Origin: an uncultured Clostridia bacterium
GTDB lineage: Bacteria > Bacillota > Clostridia > Oscillospirales > Acutalibacteraceae
Direction: 5' to 3'
Assembly (NCBI GenBank): GCA_945787805.1
Contig: CALZID010000004.1
Coordinates: 71,712 to 135,711, forward strand
Length of the DNA stretch: 64,000 bases
This document shows, one piece after another, positions 1 through 8,566 of this stretch. The notes beneath the pieces were generated by a model. That model worked only from the letters and a program-made list of their open reading frames with translations, had not been told where the DNA came from and did no database searches. Positions within the stretch are counted from its first letter, which is position 1. Each line of letters opens with the position of its first letter. The position numbers and the translations under genes are program-made.

Positions 1-59
1 TATTTTTATGATTACATTGATTTAAACAAGTAAATTATACCACATATTTGCTCGAAGTG

Positions 60-200
60 CAACATCGTTGGCGGAGCCACATCGTTTACGGCGGAATCGT
101 AACATCGTTTTGTGCCGCTTATTGATAACGATGTTCTCGCTTTGCTCGAAATGATGTTGACCGCTTACGTTCAAACGATGTTGTGTCCTTGCGGACACAA
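60..200. repeat. Hairpin array with ACATCGTT linkers
   Basis: Three direct copies of ACATCGTT (62-69, 79-86, 102-109) are followed by three inverted or near-inverted copies (127-134, 151-157, 174-181). Short GC-richer, partly self-complementary segments lie between them, and the array ends in a hairpin GTGTCC/GGACAC near 182-199. No credible coding sequence covers it. It resembles the array at 11815-11966 in layout but uses a different linker. Function unknown. Confidence 0.6.
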
Positions 201-204
201 ATAC

Positions 205-243
205 AAAAAGAAACACTTCCTAAAAAAGGAAGTGTTTCTTTTT
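205..243 (-). terminator. Bidirectional terminator of tRNA-Leu
   Basis: A 16-bp stem (205-220 with 228-243) has a 7-nt loop. It is A-rich on the left and T-rich on the right, so it can terminate on either strand. It directly follows the CCA end of the minus-strand tRNA-Leu. Confidence 0.8.
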
Positions 244-329
244 GGTGCTGGTGACCGGACTTGAACCGGTACGGTATTGCTACCGAGGGATTTTAAGTCC
301 CTTGCGTCTGCCGATTTCGCCACACCAGC
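243..329 (-). tRNA. tRNA-Leu (anticodon TAA)
   Basis: Read on the minus strand, this is a complete class II tRNA with encoded CCA. The acceptor strands GCTGGTG/CACCAGC pair, the anticodon loop ACTTAAAATC gives anticodon TAA, there is a long variable arm, and the T-arm carries GGTTCAAGTCC. The first 19 nt plus one upstream base recur three more times upstream (see 311-924). The promoter lies about 620 bp upstream, beyond those repeats. Confidence 0.95.
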
Positions 330-924
330 AGATTTATCTACAATTAAATAAATCGCTTTATATTATTTTGTTCCTGCCTTTTTATCGGCAGCCGCTGCGT
401 GACTCTTGCGGTACCCGAAGACTCGTGCTGACCGCACTCGCTTTTCGACCGCTGCGCCATTCCCGCCTCACTTCATCTCGCACTGCGAGCGTTTCGGCGG
501 TAATGCTACCGATTTCGCCACACCAGCAGATTTATCTACAATTAAATAAATCGCTTTATATTATTTTGTTCCTGCCTTTTTATCGGCAGCCGCTGCGTGA
601 CTCTTGCGGTACCCGAAGACTCGTGCTGACCGCACTCGCTTTTCGACCGCTGCGCCATTCCCGCCTCACTTCATCTCGCACTGCGAGCGTTTCGGCGGTA
701 ATGCTACCGATTTCGCCACACCAGCAGATTTATCTACAATTAAATAAATCGCTTTATATTATTTTGTTCCTGCCTTTTTATCGGCAGCCGCTGCGTGACT
801 CTTGCGGTACCCGAAGACTCGTGCTGACCGCACTCGCTTTTCGACCGCTGCGCCATTCCCGCCTCACTTCATCTCGCACTGCGAGCGTTTCGGCGGTAAT
901 GCTACCGATTTCGCCACACCAGCA
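311..924 (-). repeat. Three tandem 198-bp units carrying tRNA-Leu 5' ends
   Basis: A 20-nt core, the tRNA-Leu 5' end (CCGATTTCGCCACACCAGCA on the plus strand), occurs at 311-330, 509-528, 707-726 and 905-924. Between the cores lie three apparently identical 178-nt spacers, so the period is exactly 198 bp. Each spacer is rich in small hairpins, for example CGGTA/TACCG, CTCGC/GCGAG, TGCGGT/ACCGCA and CTGCC/GGCAG on the minus strand. The array separates the tRNA gene from its only strong promoter. A long open frame on the plus strand runs through the array and the tRNA, but it is an artefact of the repeat. Confidence 0.95.
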
Positions 925-945
925 TACTGTTTTAACAGCCTTTAT

Positions 946-974
946 ATTATATATTAGTGAATTTAAAATGTCAA
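946..974 (-). promoter_or_regulatory. Consensus promoter for tRNA-Leu array
   Basis: Minus strand TTGACA (974-969), 17-bp spacer, TATAAT (951-946): a perfect sigma-70 type promoter. Transcription would start near 939, just upstream of the outermost tRNA 5'-end copy at 924, and would cross all three repeat units before reaching the intact tRNA-Leu. Confidence 0.85.
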
Positions 975-1036
975 TATTTATATTTGAATTAAATGAAATT
1001 CGTCAAATTTAACAATTGTTTCTCTTTCTTTTCTAT

Positions 1037-1065
1037 TTGACTTGATTTTCTTGTTTTGATATAAT
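1037..1065 (+). promoter_or_regulatory. Promoter of fucose operon
   Basis: TTGACT at 1037-1042, 17-bp spacer and TATAAT at 1060-1065, about 50 bp upstream of fucI. No clear catabolite-repression or repressor operator was recognised next to it. Confidence 0.75.
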
Positions 1066-1116
1066 ATTTGTGTATGGAAATAAATACTAAACTATTATTT
1101 TTAAAGGAGAATTATT

Positions 1117-2949
1117 ATGGCTAAAAACAGATACATCGGTGACTACCCTGTAATCGGTATCCGCCCTATTGTTGACGGTCGCAGAGGACCTATGCAACTT
1201 CGTGAAAGTCTTGAAGAACAGGTTATGGCTATGGCTAATGCCGCTAAAAAACTGTTTGAAGAGAATCTTTTCTATTCAAACGGTGAACATGTCAAGGTTG
1301 TTATGGCTGACACTTCAATCGGCCGTGTGCCTGAGGCTGCGGCTTGTGCTGACAAGTTCCGTAAAGCCGGCGTTGATATTACACTTTCAGTTACACCTTG
1401 TTGGTGCTACGGCTCCGAAACAATGGATATGGACCCCTATACAATCAAAGGTGTATGGGGATTTAACGGAACAGAGCGTCCGGGTGCTGTTTATCTTGCA
1501 GCAGTTCTTGCAGGTCACGCACAAAAAGGACTCCCCGCTTTCGGCATTTACGGTCATGAAGTTCAAGACAGAGAACAGGTTGCTGAAATTCCTGAAGATG
1601 TTAAAGAAAAACTTCTCCGTTTCGGCCGTGCCGCCGTTGCTTGCGCTACTATGAGAGGCAAGTCATATCTTCAAATCGGCTCACAGTGTATGGGTATTGC
1701 CGGTTCAATTATTGACCAGGACTTTATGGAATCATATCTCGGCATGAGAGTTGAATCTGTTGATGAAGTTGAAATTCTTCGCAGAATGGAAGAAGGAATT
1801 TACAACGAAGAAGAATACCAAAAGGCTCTTGCATGGACAAAAGAACACTGCAAAGAAGGACGCGACGACAACCCCGAATCAGTGGAATTTTTAGGTAAAG
1901 AACGCCGCATAAAATTTACTGATGAAGAAAAAGAAAAGCAGTGGGAATTCACAGTTAAAATGTACTGTATTATCAAAGATTTAATGGCAGGTAACAAAAA
2001 TCTTCCCGACGCTTTTGAAGAAGAAAAAGTAGGTCACAATGCTATTGCCGGCGGTTTTCAAGGTCAAAGACAGTGGACTGACCATTGGCCGAACTGTGAC
2101 TATCCCGAAGCACTTCTTTCGTCAACATTTGACTATGAGGGTGCCCGTGAGCCCTACACATTGGCAACTGAAAACGATGTTCTTAACGGACTTGGTATGC
2201 TCTTTATGAGATTACTTACTCACCGTGCGCAAATCTTTGCCGATGTTCGTACATATTGGTCAGGTGAAGCAACCGAAAGAGTTACAGGCTATAAACTTGA
2301 GGGTAAAGCAAAAGAATCTAACGGTATTATTCATCTTCTCAATTCAGGTGCCGCCTGTCTTGACGCTTGCGGTGAATGTAAAGACGAAAACGGCAATGCC
2401 ATTATGAAAAAATGGTGGGAAGTTACTGACGAAGACATTAAAAAGATGACTGACGCAACTGTTTGGTGCGAAGCGGGATTTGACAATTTCAGAGGCGGCG
2501 GATTCTCCAGCCATTACACAACAAAGGCTGAAATGCCATGCACAATGATTAGACTTAATCTTGTTAAAGGTTTGGGACCCGTTTTGCAGATTGCAGAGGG
2601 TTGGACAGTAAATCTTCCTGACGAAGTTTCCGATAAACTTATGGAAAGAACTAACCCCACATGGCCCTGCACCTGGTTTGCTCCACGCTGTGACGGTAAA
2701 GACGGTTCTCCCTTTAAGACTGCATACGAAGTAATGCAAAACTGGGGTGCTAACCACGGTGCCATATCTTACGGTCACATCGGTGCCGACCTTATTACAA
2801 TGTGTTCAATGCTCCGTATTCCTGTTTGTATGCACAATGTTCCCGAAGAAAAGATTTTCCGTCCTGCTGCTTGGAATGCATTCGGCATGGACAAAGAGGG
2901 CGCTGATTACAGAGCATGTCAGACTTACGGTCCGACTTTTAAGAAATAA
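1117..2949 (+). CDS. fucI: L-fucose isomerase
   Basis: A 610-residue cytoplasmic protein of the FucI family, which converts L-fucose to L-fuculose with Mn2+ (it can also act on D-arabinose). The N-terminus contains the family segment [16 protein letters not shown]. The C-terminal part has SYGHIGADL, probably carrying a metal-binding His. Its length is close to the usual ~590-600 residues. Start chosen at ATG 1117 because AAAGGAGA lies 7 nt upstream. First gene of a tight operon: fucA follows 12 bp later, then fucU and the kinase. No fucose permease is in the operon; the GPH transporter at 6895 is the nearest candidate. The family call is firm; physiological substrate rests on the operon context. 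Confidence 0.95.
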   Translation: MAKNRYIGDYPVIGIRPIVDGRRGPMQLRESLEEQVMAMANAAKKLFEENLFYSNGEHVKVVMADTSIGRVPEAAACADKFRKAGVDITLSVTPCWCYGSETMDMDPYTIKGVWGFNGTERPGAVYLAAVLAGHAQKGLPAFGIYGHEVQDREQVAEIPEDVKEKLLRFGRAAVACATMRGKSYLQIGSQCMGIAGSIIDQDFMESYLGMRVESVDEVEILRRMEEGIYNEEEYQKALAWTKEHCKEGRDDNPESVEFLGKERRIKFTDEEKEKQWEFTVKMYCIIKDLMAGNKNLPDAFEEEKVGHNAIAGGFQGQRQWTDHWPNCDYPEALLSSTFDYEGAREPYTLATENDVLNGLGMLFMRLLTHRAQIFADVRTYWSGEATERVTGYKLEGKAKESNGIIHLLNSGAACLDACGECKDENGNAIMKKWWEVTDEDIKKMTDATVWCEAGFDNFRGGGFSSHYTTKAEMPCTMIRLNLVKGLGPVLQIAEGWTVNLPDEVSDKLMERTNPTWPCTWFAPRCDGKDGSPFKTAYEVMQNWGANHGAISYGHIGADLITMCSMLRIPVCMHNVPEEKIFRPAAWNAFGMDKEGADYRACQTYGPTFKK

Positions 2950-2961
2950 GGAGTTTTAACA

Positions 2962-3657
2962 ATGGAAAATTTATCATATATGGAAATTCGTGAACAGGTT
3001 TGCGATGTCTGCCATAAAATGTGGCAGCTTGGTTGGGTTGCCGCAAATGACGGAAATGTTTCTGTAAAGTTACCTGACGGCAAATTTATGGCAACTCCCA
3101 CAGGAATCAGCAAGAGTTTCATCACACCTGAAAAGCTTGTTATTATCAACGCTGACGGTGACGTGCTTGAAGGCGCTCCCTACAAACCGTCAAGTGAGAT
3201 AAAAATGCATCTTCGCTGCTATAAAGAGCGTGAAGATGTGGGTGCGGTTGTACACGCTCACCCACCCACAGCAACAGGCTATGCGGTTGCAGGATTAAGC
3301 CTTGATGAATATTCAATGATTGAAACGGTTATTGCAATCGGTTCAATTCCGTTAACTCCATACGGCACACCCAGTACAAACGAAGTGCCCGAAGCTATTG
3401 CTCCTTATCTTAAAGAGCACGATGTTATGCTTTTGCAAAATCACGGTGCGCTCACAGTTGGCTGTGACCTTATTACCGCATATTACAGAATGGAAACGCT
3501 TGAGCTTTTTGCTAAAATTTCTCTTACTGCTCATCTTCTCGGCGGCGCTAAAGAAATTTCAAAGCCTAACATTGATAAGCTTTTATATTTAAGAGATAAC
3601 TACTACGGTGTTACGGGCAAACACCCCGGATATAAACATTATAATAAGGAAGACTAA
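2962..3657 (+). CDS. fucA: L-fuculose-phosphate aldolase (class II)
   Basis: A 231-residue class II aldolase/adducin-family enzyme that cleaves L-fuculose 1-phosphate to dihydroxyacetone phosphate and L-lactaldehyde. Visible zinc-site motifs are PSSEIKMHL (Glu), HAHPPTATGYAV (two His) and QNHGALTVG (third His), in the expected order and spacing. Length is normal for the family (~215-230). A Shine-Dalgarno (AAGGAG) lies just upstream, immediately after the fucI stop. The related ribulose-phosphate and rhamnulose-phosphate aldolases share this fold, but the neighbouring fucI and fucU favour fuculose phosphate. Confidence 0.93.
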   Translation: MENLSYMEIREQVCDVCHKMWQLGWVAANDGNVSVKLPDGKFMATPTGISKSFITPEKLVIINADGDVLEGAPYKPSSEIKMHLRCYKEREDVGAVVHAHPPTATGYAVAGLSLDEYSMIETVIAIGSIPLTPYGTPSTNEVPEAIAPYLKEHDVMLLQNHGALTVGCDLITAYYRMETLELFAKISLTAHLLGGAKEISKPNIDKLLYLRDNYYGVTGKHPGYKHYNKED

Positions 3658-3659
3658 AT

Positions 3660-4094
3660 ATGCTTAAAAATATACCGAAAATTCTTTCTCCCGAAATGCT
3701 GAAGGTTCTGTGCGAAATGGGACACAGCGACAGAATTGTTATTGCCGACGCTAACTTTCCCGCTGAAAGCATTGGCAGAGATGCGATTGTAATCAGAGCT
3801 GACGGACACTCTGCTACTGATATTCTTGACGCAATTCTCACAGTATTTCCCCTTGACACTTATGTTGACTCGCCCGTTCGTCTTATGCAAGTTATGGCAG
3901 GCGACGATGTTGAAACTCCCATTTGGGATGAATACAAGGCAATTGTTGCAAAGCACGACAGTCGCGGTGCAGACGCTTTCGGCGAATATGAGCGTTTTAA
4001 ATTCTATGAAGAAGCAAAAAAATGCTATGCAATTATTGCTACGGGTGAATCCGCACTTTATGCGAACCTTATTTTACAAAAGGGTGTTATCTGA
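3660..4094 (+). CDS. fucU: L-fucose mutarotase
   Basis: A 144-residue RbsD/FucU-family protein that interconverts the alpha and beta anomers of fucose, which speeds entry into the isomerase. The N-terminal segment with EMGHSDRIVIADANFP carries the conserved His and Asp of the family, and length matches FucU (~140). It starts 2 bp after the fucA stop, and its TGA shares its last base with the ATG of the kinase gene, which implies translational coupling. The FucU call rather than RbsD rests mainly on the operon. Confidence 0.9.
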   Translation: MLKNIPKILSPEMLKVLCEMGHSDRIVIADANFPAESIGRDAIVIRADGHSATDILDAILTVFPLDTYVDSPVRLMQVMAGDDVETPIWDEYKAIVAKHDSRGADAFGEYERFKFYEEAKKCYAIIATGESALYANLILQKGVI

Positions 4095-5458
4095 TGAAAT
4101 ACTGTTTAGCTATTGATATGGGTGCTTCAAGCGGTCGCCACATTCTTGGGTATGCGGAAAACGGCAAATTAAAGCTTGAAGAAATATACCGCTTTGAAAA
4201 CGGAATAGTTGATATTGACGGTAATCTCTGTTGGGACATAGAAAAGCTCTTCACCGAAATAAAAAACGGTCTTAAAGAGTGTAACAAACGCGGTATTACA
4301 CCCGACACTGTTGCTATTGACACTTGGGGTGTTGACTATGTTCTTCTTGATGAAAACAAGAAAGAAATTATGCCTGCGGTGTCATACCGTGACAAACGAA
4401 CTATCGGAATTCCCGAAGAGATTGACAAGATTATTCCAAGAATAGAGCTCTATGAAAGAACGGGTATTCAGGCTACAAATTACAACTCTGTTTATCAGTT
4501 ATATTGCGATAAAAAAAGCGGTAAATTAAACAAAGCAAAGTATTTTTTAATGATGCCGGAATATTTCTCATTCAAACTCACAGGTCAAATCAGAAACGAA
4601 TACACACTCTCAACAACGGGTGGGCTTGTCAATGTAAATACCTTTGAGCGTGATGAAGAAATCCTTTCAAAATTAGGGATTGACAAAAAAATCTTCTCTC
4701 CCCTTTCACTCCCCGGAACGGTTGTAGGCAATTTAAGCGAAGATGTTAAAGCGGAGGTGGGATTTGACACCACCGTAATTCTCTGCGCCTCTCACGATAC
4801 TGCCTCTGCGGTTGCGGCTTGCTCTGTGGGTGACAACGGAATTTACATTTCATCGGGCACTTGGAGTCTTATAGGTACTGAAAACTCGAATCCCGTCACC
4901 TGCGAAAAGGCTATGAATTCAGGCTTTACAAACGAAGGCGGAATTGAGCATCGCTACCGTTTTCTTGAAAATATTATGGGTATGTGGCTTTTGCAGAATA
5001 TCCGTAAAAATCTCGATAAAAAATATACCTATGACGAAATGATGAAAATGGCTATGGAAAGTGATTTTACAGAGTATATCAATCCAAATGCCAACGAATT
5101 TTCAGCGCCCGATAATATGATTGAAGCCATCAGAAATTATCTCGGCAAACCTGAGTTACCAATTGGTGATGTTATAAATTCTGTTTATCATTCACTTGCA
5201 AAGACTTATGGAGAAGCTGTTAAGGTAATTGAAGAAATCAGCAACAAACAAATTGATGTAATCAATATTGTGGGTGGTGGCTGCAAGGACGCATATCTTA
5301 ATACTCTTACCGAAAAATACACAGGTAAAAAGGTAATTGCAGGTCCCGTTGAGGCAACTGCGGCAGGAAATATCATGGTACAGTTAATGTATCTTGATGA
5401 AAACCTTGATTTGTCAAAAGCCCGTGAATTGATTAAAAACTCATTCGGTAAAAACTAA
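4094..5458 (+). CDS. FGGY kinase (rhamnulokinase-like, probable L-fuculokinase)
   Basis: A 454-residue FGGY carbohydrate kinase with two ASKHA domains. The N-terminal phosphate-binding loop is AIDMGASSGRH, and the later segments SHDTASAVAA and NIVGGGCKDAYLN correspond to the ATP-binding half. Overall sequence, including NEGGIEHRYRFLEN, is closest to RhaB rhamnulokinases. As the last gene of a fuc operon without rhamnose genes, it most likely phosphorylates L-fuculose. RhaB-type enzymes standing in for FucK are common in Firmicutes. Its ATG overlaps the fucU stop by one base. A strong terminator follows at 5463. Confidence 0.88.
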   Translation: MKYCLAIDMGASSGRHILGYAENGKLKLEEIYRFENGIVDIDGNLCWDIEKLFTEIKNGLKECNKRGITPDTVAIDTWGVDYVLLDENKKEIMPAVSYRDKRTIGIPEEIDKIIPRIELYERTGIQATNYNSVYQLYCDKKSGKLNKAKYFLMMPEYFSFKLTGQIRNEYTLSTTGGLVNVNTFERDEEILSKLGIDKKIFSPLSLPGTVVGNLSEDVKAEVGFDTTVILCASHDTASAVAACSVGDNGIYISSGTWSLIGTENSNPVTCEKAMNSGFTNEGGIEHRYRFLENIMGMWLLQNIRKNLDKKYTYDEMMKMAMESDFTEYINPNANEFSAPDNMIEAIRNYLGKPELPIGDVINSVYHSLAKTYGEAVKVIEEISNKQIDVINIVGGGCKDAYLNTLTEKYTGKKVIAGPVEATAAGNIMVQLMYLDENLDLSKARELIKNSFGKN

Positions 5459-5462
5459 TCAG

Positions 5463-5501
5463 AAAAAGTCAGCAAGTATACTTAAACTTGTTGACTTTTT
5501 T
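5463..5501 (+). terminator. Terminator of fucose operon
   Basis: A 15-bp stem (5463-5477 with 5486-5500) has an 8-nt loop and a T-run. Its 3' arm contains the -35 hexamer of the next promoter (TTGACT 5491-5496), so the two signals are interleaved. Confidence 0.85.
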
Positions 5502-5519
5502 AACAAAGTATTATATAAT
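5491..5519 (+). promoter_or_regulatory. Promoter of the Ca2+/Na+ antiporter leader
   Basis: TTGACT at 5491-5496, 17-bp spacer, TATAAT at 5514-5519. Predicted start near 5526, giving a ~130-nt untranslated leader ahead of the antiporter gene. Confidence 0.7.
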
Positions 5520-5525
5520 GATATC

Positions 5526-5635
5526 TGTTCGGGCAAGTGGTGGAGTCTGTCATAGAAACTATAGTTTCTATCTTGTTCGCTGAACTGAAATTCAAGTTCT
5601 TTGACGGATTCCAAAGCTTTAGGAATCCGTTTTTT
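5526..5635 (+). promoter_or_regulatory. Attenuator leader, candidate riboswitch
   Basis: The leader ends in a rho-independent terminator: stem 5604-5612/5622-5630 with a T-run at 5630-5635, placed just before the Shine-Dalgarno. An upstream segment, 5541-5552 (containing GGAGTCTGTCA), pairs over 12 bp with 5602-5613, which includes the whole 5' arm of the terminator, so the two folds exclude each other. Other possible helices are 5527-5537 with 5572-5585, hairpin 5553-5571 (TAGAAAC/GTTTCTA) and hairpin 5582-5599. This is classic transcription-attenuation architecture. I could not match it to a known riboswitch class, including yybP-ykoY. Confidence 0.7.
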
Positions 5636-5656
5636 ATTTAAAGGAGTATAAGATTT

Positions 5657-6709
5657 ATGGAAATGTTAATCCCAATTTTTTGGCTTATTGCCGGCTTCGT
5701 TTTGCTCATCAAGGGCGGCGACTGGTTTGTTGACGGCGCATCGGGTATTGCCCGTCGCTTCCATTTACCTGAAATTCTTATCGGTGCAACCGTTGTGTCA
5801 ATCGGTACAACGCTTCCCGAAGTTATGGTTTCGGCAGGTGCCGCAATGCAAGGAAGCGGTTCAATTGCTTACGGTAATGCACTCGGTTCAATTATTTGTA
5901 ACACTGCTCTTATTTCTGCTTTGACAATCGCAATCAAGCCCGGCCCTGCCGCAAGAAAGAGTTTGACTATTCCTGTCGGATTTTTCTTTGGCGCCGCTAC
6001 ACTCTATTGCGTAGCAGCATATATAATGGGTACTTTCACCCGCACAATCGGTATGGTTTTACTTGCTGCTTTTGTGGTTTATATGGTTTTAACTGTTCTC
6101 AGAATGAAGAAAACCGCTGTGGGCATTGATACTGTTCAGTTAGAAGAAAAAGTCGGTGCACTTACAAGTGAAGCCGAGCTTGAAGCCCAAAGCGGCGAAG
6201 ATTTCACTGTTGAATCTAAAGAGGCCGGAACAAAAGACAGTCTTCTTAAAGATATTATTTTATTGGTAATCGGTGCGGTTCTTATTGCTATCGGTGCGGA
6301 CTTGCTTGTTGACAATGCCACTCTTATTGCAGAAAACTTTGGCGTTTCCGAGAAAGTTATCGGTCTTACAATTGTCGCTCTCGGCACATCACTCCCTGAA
6401 CTTGTAACTGCTATTACATCGCTTATTAAGGGACACGGTTCTTTGTCACTCGGTAACATTATAGGCGCTAACCTTTTCAACCTTGTGCTTGTCAGCGGTA
6501 CCGCAATCACAATCAATCCGTTCGCAGTTCCTGTTTCGGGATATATCGGCGGAATCAACTCATCATTAGTGCTTGATATTCCCGTGATGCTTGCGGTTAT
6601 GCTTATTCTTACAGTGCCCACACTTATTAAAGAGAAGCTCTCCCGTTGGCAAGGTATTTTACTTCTCGGCATTTACGCAAGCTACACTGTATTACTTTTT
6701 GTTCTTTAA
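5657..6709 (+). CDS. Calcium/sodium antiporter (CaCA family)
   Basis: A 350-residue integral membrane protein with about ten hydrophobic segments in two homologous halves. Each half holds an alpha-repeat with the ion-binding signature: VSIGTTLPEVMVS in the first and VALGTSLPELVTA in the second. This is the prokaryotic YrbG-like K+-independent Ca2+/Na+ exchanger group, which moves Ca2+ against Na+ or H+. A charged cytoplasmic linker rich in Glu (about residues 155-200) separates the halves. AAGGAG lies 10 nt before ATG 5657. It is monocistronic, between the attenuator leader and a terminator, so it is probably controlled by that leader. The cation is not provable from sequence. Confidence 0.9.
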   Translation: MEMLIPIFWLIAGFVLLIKGGDWFVDGASGIARRFHLPEILIGATVVSIGTTLPEVMVSAGAAMQGSGSIAYGNALGSIICNTALISALTIAIKPGPAARKSLTIPVGFFFGAATLYCVAAYIMGTFTRTIGMVLLAAFVVYMVLTVLRMKKTAVGIDTVQLEEKVGALTSEAELEAQSGEDFTVESKEAGTKDSLLKDIILLVIGAVLIAIGADLLVDNATLIAENFGVSEKVIGLTIVALGTSLPELVTAITSLIKGHGSLSLGNIIGANLFNLVLVSGTAITINPFAVPVSGYIGGINSSLVLDIPVMLAVMLILTVPTLIKEKLSRWQGILLLGIYASYTVLLFVL

Positions 6710-6727
6710 TAATGTATTCTTATAAGC

Positions 6728-6764
6728 GGCTGCAAAAAAGCGAAAGTTTTTTGCAGCCCTTTTT
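6728..6764 (+). terminator. Terminator of antiporter gene
   Basis: Stem GGCTGCAAAAAA (6728-6739) with TTTTTTGCAGCC (6747-6758), followed by CTTTTT. The remaining sequence to 6894 is AT-rich and holds a TATAAT at 6860-6865 with a poor -35, the likely promoter of the next gene. Confidence 0.85.
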
Positions 6765-6894
6765 CGTCATTTGTAACATATAATGGCTGAATATTCTAAT
6801 CACTTTGACGAATTTTCTTGTTTTGTAATTATTTTCTTTATTTAAGCTGTATTTTGTAGTATAATTATTTCATATTGGGGAAAGGAATGAAAAA

Positions 6895-8565
6895 ATGAAT
6901 AAAACTGAAATTATAAGCAAGGTTAAAGGGGCTCCCGCCTATGTTAAAGAACATTGGAACACCCCTAACGAAGGTGAATATGTTTCACTAAAAGAATTCT
7001 GTGCATATACCGCTACGCAAGCGGGCTCATACATATTTCTGACTGCATCGGGTATGCTGTCTTTCACGGCATCGTATTTCTGCGGTTCGATTATGGGGCT
7101 GAGTAATATGCAGTTCCAGCTTGTAAACCTGATAAGCACCATTGTCGGGTATGCTCTTATGTTCTTGAACCCTATCGGTGTTCTTATCTATGAAAATCAC
7201 GGGGAGCTTTCACCGAAAATGAAGAAATTCGCTCACATTTCTTATTTGGGTGAAATTATCGTGGGAATTCTGTTATATTTCTTGCCTACCGGCACCTTTG
7301 ATTTAATGCCGGGAACTCCGCAAGTTATCGGTAATATTTTATTCTTGGGCGGCGTTACAAACTATATAACCTGGGGAATAAGAAAAAAATTCTGTGCAAA
7401 GCACGGACGGCTTAAGCCCTTTATTCTTCTTTGCGGTATTCCTGCCGCAGTGGTTATGTCGTTAATTCCGTTCTTGCCCATACAAAATCTTCCCAGTGTA
7501 AACAAGCTTATTATTCTTCACTTTGCTTTTACACTTATGAATTATTTTTATAATTCTTATGTCGGTGTTAACGGTCTTGTCACTTTTATGACGCCGAATT
7601 CTCAGGAAAGACAGAGACTTCACTCACTTGTTCCTATTATTACAGGGCTTTTTCCGTCAATTATCGGTCTTTTCTTCCCTATTCTTATTCAGTCAACAGG
7701 CGGATATCTCAATATCAATACATATAAAATATTTGTTCCTATTTTCGGCTTTATCGGGGTTTTTGTTTCAATGGCTGCTGCTTTTTGTAAAGAGCGTGTT
7801 ATTGAGGCAACCGGCGAAAAGCGTAAAAAAGTTACATTCTTTAACGGTGCTAAAAATGTTCTCAAAAATAAGTATTTTTGGATTCAGAACATCTCAAATA
7901 TTTTAGGACAATGGTCGGGACTTGTGGGCACACTTCTTCAATTCTGGTTTATTTATTCTCTCAGAATGGAGGCGCTCTACGGTGTTGCCGCAAATATAGT
8001 CGTTGTGGGTATGACCTTCGGTAATATTCTTTGTCCTATTCTCACTAAGAAATTCCAGAAGAAAAACATTTTGATTGCATTCAGGGGTATTTCACTTCTT
8101 ACAATTTTCTTTATGTTATTTGCAGTCAGAATTGAAAATGTTTATGTGTTTATAGGCGCAATGTTCCTGAGAAACACCTTCCAGCCCGTTGTTGACGGTA
8201 TCAATGTCGGTCTCGGCGCTGACATTCAAGACTATCACCAGTGGAAATACGGCGAACGCGCCGACTCAATGGCAGGCGTATTCGGTTGGTTCTTAAATCC
8301 CGTAAATGTAGGTTTAGGATTTATTGTTCCGTGGCTTCTCGCAAGAGTTGGATTTACTTCTGACTGGGATGTGCTTTTCGACCAGGCAATTCTTAACAAA
8401 GTATTTAATATTTACACTTGGGCTTCAATTATCAGTACCGTTCTTATGACAATACCGTTCTTCTTCTATGATTTGACAAAAGAAAAGCACGATATGTGTG
8501 TTGAAGAATTACAGGCAAGACTTCGTGCTATCGAAGAAGAAACCGCAGAAAGCGAGGTAGTTTAA
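6895..8565 (+). CDS. GPH-type MFS sugar transporter
   Basis: A 556-residue multi-pass membrane protein of the glycoside-pentoside-hexuronide (GPH) cation symporter group. It has about twelve hydrophobic segments, an N-terminal cytoplasmic extension of ~35 residues, and the internal segment VGLGADIQDYHQWKYGERAD, which resembles the conserved cytoplasmic loop of clostridial GPH proteins. ATG 6895 is preceded by GGGGAAAGGAA. The LRR lipoprotein gene starts one base after its stop codon, so the two are probably translated together. The substrate is not readable. Fucose or a fucosylated or galactosylated glycoside is a guess from the nearby fuc operon. Confidence 0.82.
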   Translation: MNKTEIISKVKGAPAYVKEHWNTPNEGEYVSLKEFCAYTATQAGSYIFLTASGMLSFTASYFCGSIMGLSNMQFQLVNLISTIVGYALMFLNPIGVLIYENHGELSPKMKKFAHISYLGEIIVGILLYFLPTGTFDLMPGTPQVIGNILFLGGVTNYITWGIRKKFCAKHGRLKPFILLCGIPAAVVMSLIPFLPIQNLPSVNKLIILHFAFTLMNYFYNSYVGVNGLVTFMTPNSQERQRLHSLVPIITGLFPSIIGLFFPILIQSTGGYLNINTYKIFVPIFGFIGVFVSMAAAFCKERVIEATGEKRKKVTFFNGAKNVLKNKYFWIQNISNILGQWSGLVGTLLQFWFIYSLRMEALYGVAANIVVVGMTFGNILCPILTKKFQKKNILIAFRGISLLTIFFMLFAVRIENVYVFIGAMFLRNTFQPVVDGINVGLGADIQDYHQWKYGERADSMAGVFGWFLNPVNVGLGFIVPWLLARVGFTSDWDVLFDQAILNKVFNIYTWASIISTVLMTIPFFFYDLTKEKHDMCVEELQARLRAIEEETAESEVV

Positions 8566-8566
8566 T

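Noticed and set aside
60-200. CRISPR-like array of 8-nt repeats
   Set aside because: The repeats are too short, half are inverted, and the gaps are self-complementary rather than foreign-like.
22-216. Minus-strand 64-codon open frame
   Set aside because: It lies wholly in the hairpin array and terminator, with low-complexity composition and no ribosome-binding site.
311-924. CRISPR array
   Set aside because: The unit is 198 bp with identical spacers and a core from the tRNA gene. There are no variable spacers and no cas genes.
242-1012. Plus-strand 256-codon open frame with internal repeats
   Set aside because: It runs antisense through tRNA-Leu and the 198-bp tandem repeats. The repeat period is a multiple of three, so the frame stays open by chance. 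No ribosome-binding site or protein family.
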